Shown here: piece after piece, positions 56,501 through 64,000 of the stretch | Numbering within the stretch: position 1 is the first letter of the stretch | Layout of the letters: each line of letters begins with the position of its first letter | Origin: Atrichornis clamosus | Taxonomy: Eukaryota > Chordata > Aves > Passeriformes > Menuridae | Direction: 5' to 3' | DNA: 64,000 nucleotides | Assembly: GCA_013400975.1 (NCBI GenBank) | Contig: WBMZ01012191.1 | Coordinates: forward strand, 60,183-124,182 | The notes under the pieces: generated by a model | What the model saw: only the letters and a program-made list of their open reading frames with translations | What the model was told of the DNA's origin: nothing | Database searches by the model: none | Translations under genes and position numbers: made by a program

Positions 56501-59218
56501 GGTATTTGGTCATAGGTTGGATGTGATGACCTCAAAGATCTTTTCCAACCTAGTTGATTCTGTGATTCTGTAAGGAAAATAGCTGTAGTAGCTGAGGAGA
56601 AGTTATGTATGCTGAGAAGGAATTTATCATGAGAATGCACTTAATGAAAGTATCTTCCCAGTAATTAATGATAGATACAGAGAGCCTGCATAGAAGTACA
56701 ACCAAATGGAATCAGGTGTCTGGAGAGAGCCCTGAAAAACAGGCTCTGAGGTTCAGTACACAAGGAATTGTCAGTCAAAAGGTGGCTTGAGGCGTTAGTA
56801 TACATAAGATGAGAGCTAAGGGACTGAAATATAAGGGAAAAATCAAGTTGTTACCTCTTTGCAGAGCAGAGGAGAAGAGAATGAGGGGAGTGTGTTGGAG
56901 AATCCTGGATAAGCAATCATTTGCAGCTATTTGAAGATGAACAAGGGTACTTGCACACTTTTTAACTTCTGAATGGTATAGCTTAATTTTAAAAAAGCTC
57001 TTGCTTTGAAAGGGAGAGTTTTTTCTTATATTGCAGTAACTATACCTCATAACACATGAAGCTAGCTTACATTACACAGAAAACATTGTTAAATAGTTTT
57101 ATGGTTTAGATGAACCAACTGTCTATTTAGGCATCACCAAAGCTTACATCTTCATTAGAATGTGACATGTACATCCTATGTGTTCCTTACCCCATGTGCT
57201 GGTTAGAGTAACACTGAATTTAAGGACCATAGCAGGCCTCTTGCTAGCTGCTTAGATCATAAAACTTAGATTTGCACATTGTTTTGGGAACTTTTTTTAA
57301 ACCACTGGCACCTACTTGACATTGAGAACAGTTCATAAAACATTTTTCTAAGTACATCCAGCACATGGTACTTTCTCTAGCTTGAGAAAATGGGAAGTGC
57401 TAAATTGAGTATTAAAATTGCTTAATCTTTTCACTTCTATCTTAAACAATTCTGATTCTCACTATGTAAAAATATCAGCCTAATATTTGAGAGAATGCTT
57501 TAATCTATCCCAAAGTCTGTCTAAAAGTAGCCTTAGAGATTGATCATAAAACTTCCCCGCCACACTAGTGAAAGAATTATAAGGTATTTACCCATTCCAG
57601 CGATTTCTGGGACGACATAGGTAGCTTGTGGAGATTCTCCCGCTTCATTATAGGCAGAAATATTTACTGTATAGTAAGCCATGGAGAGATTTACAAGAAT
57701 TTTTCTGTCCTTGAGAAAGATGCGATTTGGTGAGTCACTGCAACTGTTGGGTATTCTTTCCACATCGACAAAATACCCAAGGATGTTCTCACTTTGTGCT
57801 ACCTGAGGAAAAACATTATTATCCTATAAATGTTGCTATGACCTGTGCAGAAAATCAAGAGGAATTTAATTGTATAAGCAAAATGTAACCTCTAATGATG
57901 GGAATAAAGTCATACTGTTTTAATTAGGTCATTAGGAATCAACGAAGAAAAGCATTTCCTTAAAATTAAGAACATGCTTAAATTGAGAGGATTTAAGAAC
58001 AGGATTAAGAATTTTCCTTAATTGAGATCTTAGTTATGTGTACCCAATTAGTAATAACACCAGTGAAGCAACTGTAACATTCTCTACATGTTACTGGAAC
58101 GTATCCCTCATTATTAGGAACTTGAAAGTTATGAGAGTTGTTTAATTGAAATTTATGCCTCTGGGAATACTTATCTACTAGGTTAGGTATCTGGTCTCTT
58201 TAAAGAGAAATGCTGGTAATTATGCTACAAATTTGGAACATGTTAAATATCCATTGGCAGAAATTGCTGGTGCTGGTTCACTCATTTTACTGTACTAATC
58301 TTAATAAGAGATTGGAAAACGAGTGCACAGAAATGGAAATTACTGCAATATAGACAGAAACTTCACTCATACATGAAGGACTGTGAATTATGCAAGGATT
58401 ATTTCTGCTATCAAGATGGTCTGTTATTTCTGACACAAAATTAATAGTTTGTAGATACCATGAAGCTGTGAGACTGGGTTATCGTAACAAAATAATTGGA
58501 TACTTTTGGAGTAATATAGACGGGAAGGCATTTACTAATTTAAAAGGCAGAGACACAGGTCTTGTGAGGAATTTCAGATAAAGCTGAAAGCTCTTAAAAT
58601 GGAAACATGTTTTTCCCTGGAAAATAAGGGAAGTTTTAATAACTTTTCAGGATTATAAATTGATGTTGTTTTTCCTTGTTAGATTCTAGCACCTAAATCA
58701 TCAGCATACACATGCAAGTGTAAAATATCCAATGTCTTTTGTATACAACAAGAAAGGCTGTTTTTCCCTGTAAGGTAATAAATAAATAGCATATACATAA
58801 CAGAAGGTACCCAGACTTGAAGTAAACATTACCTGCCACTTCAGAAGAACACTTCTTCTTCCTGGAGAGACTTGTGTAGTTATATTATATGATATTCTTG
58901 GCTTGTTCATGAGTTCTGGTAATCATGGAAAAAGATGGAGACATGCATTCATATGAACCATTTTGATGTTCATATTTTCAACACTGTCTGAAAATGCTAT
59001 TTTTTATGACAAAAGATTTGGAAAGGTGTTTACATTCATACTTATTACCAGTAGGATGAAACTACATTTCACTTACTGTGAGGGACCAAAATCTCTTTGC
59101 TCCAAATGCAAACACAGCTGAGACCATCCATGGTTTTGCATCTGAGCTGAACAATGTATGAAGACATATCATTTAAATTTGAAATGGTGATATTGACAGC
59201 ATTGCTTTCTACAGGCAC
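41105..59218 (-). CDS. IL31RA: gp130-family class I cytokine receptor, probably IL31RA (5' end missing)
   Basis: Single-pass cell-surface receptor expected to signal through JAK/STAT. Exons on the - strand, 5' to 3': 59218-59077, 58915-58833, 57802-57592, 55530-55372, 54298-54176, 53592-53440, 50702-50559, 47572-47476, 45509-45446, 41587-41105. They join in phase to 552 codons. Residues 1-52: end of cytokine-binding domain D2, with a degenerate WSXWS box. About 53-141, 147-237 and 241-338: three fibronectin III domains. 346-369: transmembrane segment. 377-385: box 1 (WPSLPSPRN). 393-552: tail with box-2-like SLFVIEHE, Tyr482 and Tyr530 (YLKQ, a YXXQ STAT3-type site). EGVPRTGP before the last FN3 domain, LKEKT-Y-VQ in it, the short tail and its YLK motif favour IL31[15 protein letters not shown] before the membrane is more gp130-like. 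OSMR and LIFR fit less well. Family assignment is firm; the ortholog name is inference from recalled sequences. Confidence 0.65.
42450..43545 (+). mobile_element. CR1 LINE copy: RT C-terminal part plus 3' region
   Basis: Starts near CTAACCTGGTCTTTTATACC, then CTCCTGGATAAACTGGCTGG, and [18 protein letters not shown] in frame from 42633. It continues through GGACAGGCTGGACCATGG, CCACACCTCAAATCCTGTGT, GGGGAGACCTTATGGCTCTC and ends near a diverged tail at 43540. The RT frame is broken by frameshifts. It lies antisense inside the receptor's last intron, and its GC content explains the long open frames on both strands. Confidence 0.9.
45315..45386. repeat. 36-bp tandem duplication
   Basis: TGAAGGGTGAAAGGACTAAT plus about 16 more bases occurs at 45315 and again at 45351, with four differences. 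Confidence 0.85.
45446..45509 (-). CDS. IL31RA: receptor exon: box 1
   Basis: 64 bp, codes for [19 protein letters not shown] then DM. WPxxPxPxxS is the box 1 JAK-binding motif of gp130-type receptors. Acceptor TTCTTTACAG; the donor is GCAAGT, not GT. Phase 2 in and phase 0 out both fit their neighbours. Confidence 0.85.
45510..47475 (-). other. receptor intron
   Basis: Contains an ATCT microsatellite near 47146; otherwise AT-rich with nothing recognised. Confidence 0.75.
47146..47176. repeat. (ATCT)n microsatellite
   Basis: About seven ATCT units follow a TATATATACATA stretch. Confidence 0.9.
47476..47572 (-). CDS. IL31RA: receptor exon: transmembrane segment
   Basis: 97 bp after TTTCTCATCAG with donor GTAAGA. 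Codes for [20 protein letters not shown] then [12 protein letters not shown] and part of Arg. A hydrophobic stretch of about 24 residues followed by K-R-L-K is a type I stop-transfer signal. [11 protein letters not shown] resembles the GEIEAIVVPVC entry to the gp130 membrane segment (recalled). Confidence 0.88.
47573..50558 (-). other. receptor intron
   Basis: Carries a CR1 copy at 47770-48605. The remainder is AT-rich with nothing recognised. Confidence 0.75.
47770..48605 (-). mobile_element. CR1 LINE copy with a still-open RT C-terminal frame
   Basis: On the - strand it reads the C-terminal region of the CR1 ORF2 protein ([20 protein letters not shown] ... [20 protein letters not shown] ... 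RLTEVGRF) from 48578 to 47979 without a stop. The 3' end at about 47772 has the CATTCTGTGACTCTGTGA tail. It is 5'-truncated. The intact frame and low divergence make it one of the younger CR1 copies here. It lies in the same orientation as the receptor. Confidence 0.92.
50559..50702 (-). CDS. IL31RA: receptor exon: second half of last fibronectin III domain
   Basis: Acceptor TTGCATTTCAG, donor GTACTG. Codes for [35 protein letters not shown] and [12 protein letters not shown]. The Y-(x)-V-x-I...T-x-A/G-G pattern is the FN3 F-G strand region. One N-glycosylation site (NSS). Confidence 0.9.
50703..53439 (-). other. receptor intron
   Basis: Holds a 1.1-kb solo LTR (50915-51992). The rest is AT-rich with no recognised feature. 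Confidence 0.75.
50915..51992 (+). mobile_element. solo LTR of an avian endogenous retrovirus
   Basis: Begins TGTATTGGGTTTGCGTGGCC, ends AGGGTCAAACTACCACA (TG...CA). It contains GATAACATATTTAAGAAGG (TATA-like), a GC-richer stretch of repeated CACACTGGAGCAG units at about 51190-51620, AATAAA at 51806-51811 and the 3' block TCCAGCCAGGGTCAAACTAC. No viral gene is present. A clear target duplication is not visible. Recognised as a family common in songbird genomes. Antisense to the receptor gene. Confidence 0.8.
53440..53592 (-). CDS. IL31RA: receptor exon: first half of last fibronectin III domain
   Basis: Acceptor TTTTTTAAAG, donor GTAAGT. Codes for [40 protein letters not shown] and [10 protein letters not shown]. 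The V-K-W and G-F-x-x-G-Y pattern is typical of gp130/LIFR/OSMR/IL31RA FN3 domains. N-glycosylation sites NVT occur twice. Confidence 0.92.
53593..54175 (-). other. receptor intron
   Basis: 583-bp AT-rich intron. Nothing recognised. Confidence 0.75.
54176..54298 (-). CDS. IL31RA: receptor exon: second half of middle fibronectin III domain
   Basis: Acceptor TTGTTTTCCAG, donor GTATTC. Codes for [41 protein letters not shown]-x-P-x-x-x-Y-x-I at the start matches the F strand of gp130-family domains. Confidence 0.88.
54299..55371 (-). other. receptor intron
   Basis: AT-rich, with a 32-bp-period duplication at 55062-55116. Nothing else recognised. Confidence 0.75.
55062..55116. repeat. 23-bp exact direct repeat, 32-bp period
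   Basis: GTCTGCCTGGAATGTGGGCA plus AGG occurs at 55062 and again, identical, at 55094. Confidence 0.9.
55372..55530 (-). CDS. IL31RA: receptor exon: first half of middle fibronectin III domain
   Basis: Acceptor TTTATTCACAG, donor GTAACA. Codes for [40 protein letters not shown] and [12 protein letters not shown]. Two tryptophans (VTW, VDW) are at the B and C strands as in gp130 relatives. N-glycosylation site NFT. Confidence 0.9.
55531..57591 (-). other. receptor intron
   Basis: Contains a CR1 3' fragment at 56160-56575. The rest is AT-rich with nothing recognised. Confidence 0.75.
56160..56575 (+). mobile_element. CR1 LINE 3' fragment
   Basis: In order: CAGCTGGGACTGTTTAGCCT, GGAGACAAGGAGGCTCAGGG, AAGAAGTTCTTCACTGAAGG, GGGCTGCCCAGGGAGGTGAT, TTTTCCAACCTAGTTGATTC and tail TGTGATTCTG. 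A small duplication of GGTTGTCTGAGG(G/C)AGCTGG sits at its 5' edge. Confidence 0.9.
57592..57802 (-). CDS. IL31RA: receptor exon: first fibronectin III domain
   Basis: Acceptor GTTTTTCCTCAG, donor GTAAAT. Codes for [40 protein letters not shown] and [20 protein letters not shown], then [11 protein letters not shown]-x-x-G-E-S-P-x-A is the FN3 end motif seen in the family. N-glycosylation sites NLS and NIS. Confidence 0.9.
57803..58832 (-). other. receptor intron
   Basis: 1-kb AT-rich intron. Nothing recognised. Confidence 0.75.
58833..58915 (-). CDS. IL31RA: receptor exon: start of first fibronectin III domain
   Basis: 83 bp; acceptor ATGATTACCAG, donor GTAATG. Codes for [20 protein letters not shown] then SVLLKWQ. 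The phase 2-to-0 fit with both neighbours supports it despite its small size. N-glycosylation site NIT. Confidence 0.85.
59077..59218 (-). CDS. IL31RA: receptor exon: C-terminal half of cytokine-binding domain D2
   Basis: Acceptor TTTTTTTTTAG, donor GTAAGT. Codes for [37 protein letters not shown] and [11 protein letters not shown]-x-V-x-x-R-C is the F strand of a class I cytokine-receptor D2. The WSXWS box is reduced to WSKEI. It is the most 5' exon I can place with confidence. Confidence 0.85.
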
Positions 59219-60150
59219 CTAAAAAAAAATGTTTCATTTATGTAGCAGCAATAGAACTTAATCCTATATTAATTGTTTTCTCAGCCGAAGACTAGTCTTC
59301 TGACTCAGCTGAAAGTAGGGGTTCCTGTCATCAAATAGGAATTACTGCACATTTTAGCCATGGTATTTTCATTCTTTCAAGGCAGTACCCTCTTTTTAAT
59401 GAACATATTCTTCTCCATCAGGACAGCAAGTAACTGTTTGGGTCTAGGTATTGCTTTAAAAATCAATTAGATATTACATACACTGAAAAATAAACATTCA
59501 CTTAACTCTGAGCATAGCTAGCATTCTTAACAAGAAGTCAAGGGAAAATGAAATATTAAAAAAAGTCCCCTTATTTTTAGAAGTGTCATTATGTCTAAAT
59601 CAATCCACATGACTGATGTGGTAACAGGCATGACTGGACTGAATGTGTGGCTACCTATGCGTTAGCACTGCAGAAGTCATGTACATCTGCATCTGATGAT
59701 GGCACTGAAGCTCTAGTAACTGTACAGGGAATTGAGATTTTCCTTGAAAAAAAGACACCACCCATGTCTAAGGAAAATCCTGAGCTGAAAACTGTAGGAG
59801 AAAATACAATAAAAAACTGTTGCTACTGCTTAAACTCTTCCCCAGAAATCCATTGGTGACTGCTATCAGAGTATATTATCCTGCATTAATTAGACATTTT
59901 GTCTTGTCAATTCCAGGCATTGTGGCTTTTGTACAAGTGCTATTGCAGATTGAAATATTTGTCTTAGCATTTGTTTGCTTTTATGTTTTGTTTTCTTATA
60001 TATATTTCCTTAAAAAAAAACCCCCAAACAAGCAAACAAAACCAATCAAAACCTCCTAAAAACAACAAAGCCCTGCTGTAAGGTGACCAGCTCTTCCCTT
60101 TCAATTTTTGCAGTACTTAATTTTTAAATTAATGTTAATTAATTGACTTC

Positions 60151-60977
60151 TGTGGCAGTGTGCTCACCTCCCTCCCCTCCACCTTCTCTCCATCCTGACC
60201 TTTGTTTCCTAAAACCCTGCTCAAGTGATAAGCACCATCCACAGGCATAACGGATTTGTCTGGACCAGCATCCAGCTCAAAGTTGATTGGGGCAAACAGA
60301 TAACAACACAAAAGACAAGGGCTAATTTGCACAATTCATCCTCCTAACCATTGTGCTGGTTAAGGTTCGTCTCAAGACAAGTTTAGAAGAGACTAATATC
60401 TGAAGTGAGCATGCATATATGTCTATACGTGACTCATCTTACCCCTTAAATAGTGGAGAGCCAAAGGCCTGTTGAGCTCTTCTGCACAGCAGTGGACTAC
60501 AGAGCAGGATCTCTTGAGTAGGGGTACCGCTTAAGGTTATCCCTCAAGGTTGAGAGAATACTCATCTCATCAGATACTTGATAAGTGAATTGGAAATTAG
60601 TACACCGAAACTTTGAAATCTCATTTGAGTGATACAAAGGATTGACTGTGCACCTATAATCCTTTAGACATAACAACACCATGTTGAACAGGTCTGGGAC
60701 TAAGTCTGGATCCAGAAGTAACAAAACTCCTGGCAACTCCAAGAAGAATTTTAGAACGCAAGGGGAGTGTTTCTCATTGTCATGACACAATTAAAAGGTC
60801 TCCCTGACAGTTCTGTTTAACTCTATCTTGCATGCAGTAATCAAGTGTTCCTTGCCATCTACCCTTGTTGAACCACGGTCACATTCACTGTCAAACTTTG
60901 CTAGATTTCTGGTTTATATCAATAAACCCATTTCTACTTCTTTGTTATGAGTGAAGGGTATTACTCCATCCATGACA
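60151..60977 (+). mobile_element. probable solo ERV LTR
   Basis: Starts TGTGGCAGTGTGCTCACC after a TTAATT-rich flank. It includes AACTCCTGGCAACTCCAAGA and GTGTTTCTCATTGTCATGAC, and has AATAAA at 60921-60926 within TATATCAATAAACCCATTTC, a typical LTR R/U5 junction. The 3' end is taken as CATGACA at 60977 but is uncertain, and no target duplication was found. No viral gene is present. Confidence 0.5.
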
Positions 60978-62054
60978 ACATCATATAAGTTTGCTGATAG
61001 AAAAACTTGGTCGCAAAAAAATCTCACTACACACAATATTACAGAGAGACTCCAAATCCCTACAGAACAAGTTTTAAATTACATTACTGGTACATTAATC
61101 CTACTCTTGATAAACACTAGCTTTATATATCCTCTGTGCATATATGCCCATGTTCAACCTTTCTCTCCAGCCCCATCTGTAAGTGTAGCCTATGTTCACA
61201 TGATTAGGAAGAGATGACAGCCTAAATTAATAGGATCAGCTGGGACCTGGGAGATAATGAATATTTATGGCCCATAGTTTTCAGTCATTTGCATCACTGG
61301 CTGTCTCTGCCAGTCCTTCACAATACTCACGTGAATGTTCCATCTGCCCTGTCTCCAGAACCTGCAGGACATGCATTTGTACTACTCCTAACCCTCTGTT
61401 CTTCCACATGCCACGTACCAGACTGTCTGCACATGGTTGTCTATCTATGGCTCTACTGGATAGGCTATGCCTGGGTCACTGGCTGTCCTAGGATGGTCTA
61501 GGACTTGTACGCAAATGAACGAGGGGACCCTTCCAAGACCTGCACATTCTGTGTAGCAAACTGAAACATTTCTTACACAGGCCTCTCATAGTACTCCTTC
61601 TGAAGTGGCTAAACAAACTGGCAGTCAGCTATGAGAGAAATTGCAACAGTTTCTGAGATAAAAGGAAGAACAAGGGGGATTCTGATAGTAAAAAGGCAGC
61701 AAAGAGGCTCCTAAGGTGAGCAGAATTGCCCAAGAAGTGGGAACTGTTGGTATTTAAACAGTTTTCTTCTTGAGGTTTTGTTCTACTTGGTAAATACATA
61801 CAACTAAAAATAACACAGCTTCAAAATCAGACAATTTCGGAGACTTAGAAACAAATCATGCATATGTGCCTGTCAGCTGGTAAAGTCTTTGCATGATAGG
61901 CTGGATGGCAAAGGGCAGGATAAGCAGTCATTGCTGCTACATGCAGACATTACTGAAATTATGACTGGTTTTCCATCTCTTACTTATTCCCTTTAGTTTT
62001 AGGTACTGTGCTATTGCTGCACCATATTGCATGTCCTAAAATGCAACTGGAACT

Positions 62055-63780
62055 GATCTTGTATCCCACAAAATCCTTCTCTGCAAATTGGAGAATGATG
62101 GATTTGATGAGTGAACTGTTAGGTGGATTAGGAAGTGGTTAGATGGTTGCATCCATAGGGCAGTCGTCAGTGGCTCAGAATCCCAATGGACATCAGTGAC
62201 AAGTAGTGTCCATCAGAAGTCCATATTGGGTGTGACCAGTGTTATTTAATATCTTCATTAACGACTCACAGAGGGATGGAGTTCACCCTCAGCAAATCTG
62301 CAGATGACTCAAAGCTGACTGGTGCAGTTGACAGACCTGAAGGATGGGATGCCATCCAGAGGGACCTGGACAGGCTTGAGAAGTGGGTCATGGGAATCTC
62401 ATGAAGTCACAAGACCAAGAGCTGCTGCTGCACTTGGGCCAGAGCAGCCCTGCTGTTGATACAGGCTGGGGGATGAACAAATCGAGAGTGGCCCTACTGA
62501 GAAGGACTTGGGGGTGCTGCTGGAGGAGAGGCTGGACATGACCCAGCCATGTGCACCCACAGCCCAGAGAGCCAAACGTGTCCTGGGCTGCATCCAAAGC
62601 AGCGTGGCCAGCAGGGTGAGGGAGGGGATCCTGCCCCTCTGCTCTGCTCTGGTGAGACCCCATCTGCAGTGCTGCATCCAGATCTGGGGTTGTTACTGAA
62701 CAGTCCTGTAGGAAGAAATCTATGCAGCAGTGGAGGAAGATGTTGGAAAATTCTTTTAACTTCAGCACAATAATGTATGACCCCAATATTTGTGGTTAGT
62801 GCTGAATTTTGTACATACAGTACTCAGTACAAATACCAGAGATTAATGTGGCCTGGTGTTACCTCTCTACATCTGTGACTAATAAGTCTTGTTCCAGCTG
62901 ATGCTTCCTTGTTTACTTCTATCAGTGATTAATATGTACTAGCTGATATCTTAGTTTTGAGAACAAGGATTTTATGTCAGAGCAAAGGACGATAAGAGAA
63001 GTACATTATGACCTGATGACTTATTTGAGATAGTCTCAAGGAGAAAAGATTCGTCAGAAGATCTGGAACCACATCCAAACAAGTGGAAATGATTAGCATG
63101 TATGCATGTATTCAGGAAATGTGATGAAAATATATTAGTTTCAGGAATATAACCTGGTCTCTTAGGTTTCCAGGCAAGTGTGCTTTGAGGAGAATTGCCC
63201 ATGCATTCAGTACTGCTAATACAGTAATGTTGGCTTTCTAACCTAACAAATTAGATGGAGAGTTTATTTCCCGCTTTGCAGTGACAGGGTCCCCAGGACA
63301 GGCAGAACATGGACTTGTTGTAAAAAGTCCAAAGGAGGGCCACAAAATTGATCAGTGGGATGGTATACCTCTCCTACCAGGAAAGACTTAGAGAACTGGG
63401 ATTGTTCAGCCTGATAAAGAGAAGGCTTTGTCCCCAAAGGACCTTGGAAAGATGAGGCAAGACTATTCACAAGAGTATGTGTGTCAAATGTAGTGACATG
63501 TGTCACATGTAGTGACAGGACAAGGGGCAATGGCTTCAAGCTGAGAGAGTGTAGGTTTAGATTACATATTAGGAAAAATTTTTTTACTGTGAGGGTGGGG
63601 AGGCACTGGAGCAGGCTGCCCAGGGAAGTGATGGATGTCCCATCCCTGGAAGTATTCAAGGGCATGTTGGATGGGGCAACCTGGTCTAGTTGAGAGTGGC
63701 CCTGCACACGGCAGGGCAGGTCGGAACCAGATGATCTTCAAGGTCCCTTCTAACCCAAACCATTCTATGATTCTATGACT
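62055..63780 (+). mobile_element. CR1 LINE copy split by a solo LTR
   Basis: Two collinear CR1 parts: 62055-62690 (RT C-terminal region, e.g. GTTATTTAATATCTTCATTA and GGACCTGGACAGGCTTGAGA) and 63287-63780 (3' region, ending CCATTCTATGATTCTATGA). Removing 62691-63286 plus one GGGT restores GATCTGGGGTCCCCAGGACA, the normal CR1 sequence at this point. Broken by frameshifts and stops. Confidence 0.9.
62691..63286 (+). mobile_element. solo LTR nested in CR1, 4-bp target duplication
   Basis: 596 bp with short inverted ends TGTTACTG and CAGTGACA. Flanked on both sides by GGGT (62687-62690 and 63287-63290). AATACA near 63223 may be a decayed poly(A) signal. No internal viral sequence, so it is a recombination-derived solo LTR. 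A 4-bp duplication is typical of gammaretrovirus-like integrases (family knowledge). Confidence 0.85.
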
Positions 63781-63870
63781 GTATTGCAGAGAATTTATTT
63801 CCCTTCTTTTCAAAGAAGAAAATCTGGAAAACTCATGCAAAACAAAAGTATGTAAGGTGTGAAGTGTTAC

Positions 63871-63980
63871 CTTAAAAATCCAAGCAACCTGATCTCTAAT
63901 CTGTTTGAAAATGTAATGATACCAGCAAAAAGAGTAGCACTGTAGATGACTGAAAGTATGATCTGGATCTGAGTTTGCAT
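63871..63980 (-). CDS. weak candidate signal-peptide exon of the receptor
   Basis: On the - strand an ATG at 63980 opens 36 codons: MQTQIQIILSVIYSATLF, then AGIITFSNRLEIRL, followed by AG|GTAACA, a plausible donor. The stretch IILSVIYSATLFAGIITF could be a signal-peptide core. Against it: no homology recognised, no matching D1 exon found downstream, and the 19 bases upstream (63982-64000) look like the start of the avian LTR family seen at 23118. It could be chance. Confidence 0.15.
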
Positions 63981-63981
63981 G

Positions 63982-64000
63982 TGTCCTGGGTTGTGGGGAT
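63982..64000 (+). mobile_element. possible LTR start at window edge
   Basis: TGTCCTGGGTTGTGGGGAT resembles TGTCCTGGTTTTGGCTGGGA, the start of the LTR at 23118. Only 19 bases are available before the window ends. Confidence 0.3.

Larger units (their letters stand above)
59219..63870 (-). other. receptor 5' introns; D1 and first half of D2 not found
   Basis: Between the D2 exon and the window end I expected two to four more exons (D1 and D2a). I could not identify one with matching phase and motifs. Much of the space is repeats: an LTR at 60151-60977, a CR1 at 62055-63780 and a solo LTR inside it. The exons may be short and diverged, or lie beyond the window. Confidence 0.5.

Noticed and set aside
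59647..59859. 70-codon + strand open frame and an overlapping - strand exon-like block (acceptor CTCCTACAG at 59791)
   Set aside because: The - strand block runs into TAG at its only plausible donor, and the + frame has no recognisable family.
60497..60790. 97-codon - strand open frame, considered as a receptor D1/D2 exon
   Set aside because: It lies inside a probable LTR and has no Cys pairs, Trp pattern or splice phase expected for a cytokine-receptor domain.
61331..61500. Donor-like CAC|GTGAGT on the - strand, considered as an upstream receptor exon
   Set aside because: No acceptor gives an open frame with D1/D2 features.
61570..61665. - strand segment between TTTATCTCAG and GTAAGA, considered as a receptor exon
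   Set aside because: All three frames contain stops within the first 15 codons.
1..64000. tRNA, rRNA, snRNA genes, CRISPR arrays or prokaryotic operons
   Set aside because: None seen; the sequence is vertebrate nuclear DNA with introns and LINE/LTR repeats.

Overview
The window is vertebrate nuclear DNA, almost certainly from a bird and probably a passerine or other neoavian. Coding sequence is cut into short exons with GT-AG (once GC-AG) borders and AT-rich introns. The interspersed repeats are bird types: CR1 LINE copies ending in the 8-bp ATTCTATG/ATTCTGTG tail repeat, and several solo endogenous-retrovirus LTRs. Both genes have human homologues on chromosome 5q, which corresponds to the avian Z chromosome; Z linkage is inference, not shown by the sequence.

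Two genes converge tail to tail. On the + strand, positions 1-26031 hold SREK1 (SRrp86/SFRS12), a splicing regulator of the SR family. Its first exon(s) lie upstream of the window. Eleven coding exons are visible and join in one open frame of 621 residues: the C-terminal part of RRM1, a Pro/Leu-rich linker, a complete RRM2, and a long RS plus Glu/Lys domain. The 3' UTR starts at 26032, with a good AATAAA at 26939.

On the - strand, ten exons between 59218 and 41105 join in phase into 552 codons of a gp130-type class I cytokine receptor. They encode the end of the cytokine-binding module, three fibronectin III domains, a transmembrane segment, a box 1 motif and a short tail with a YXXQ motif. 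It is closest to IL31RA and IL6ST from recalled family sequences; the short tail and its C-terminal YLK motif favour IL31RA. The 5' exons (signal peptide, D1 and first half of D2) are not securely identified; one weak signal-peptide candidate is at 63871-63980.

From 26960 to 41100 there is no recognisable gene, only a CR1 fragment and simple repeats. Introns of the receptor carry CR1 copies (42450, 47770, 56160, 62055) and LTRs (50915, 60151, 62691). Introns of SREK1 carry an old CR1 (20620), an inverted pair of LTRs (22434-23118) and a 73-bp LTR remnant (16463).

The points most worth a second look are two candidate unannotated SREK1 exons (12857-12945, and the CpG-dense block 8525-8640), a GC-AG intron and a degenerate WSXWS box in the receptor, and a solo LTR with an exact 4-bp target duplication nested in a CR1 element. 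Nothing in the window looks like an undescribed multi-gene system.
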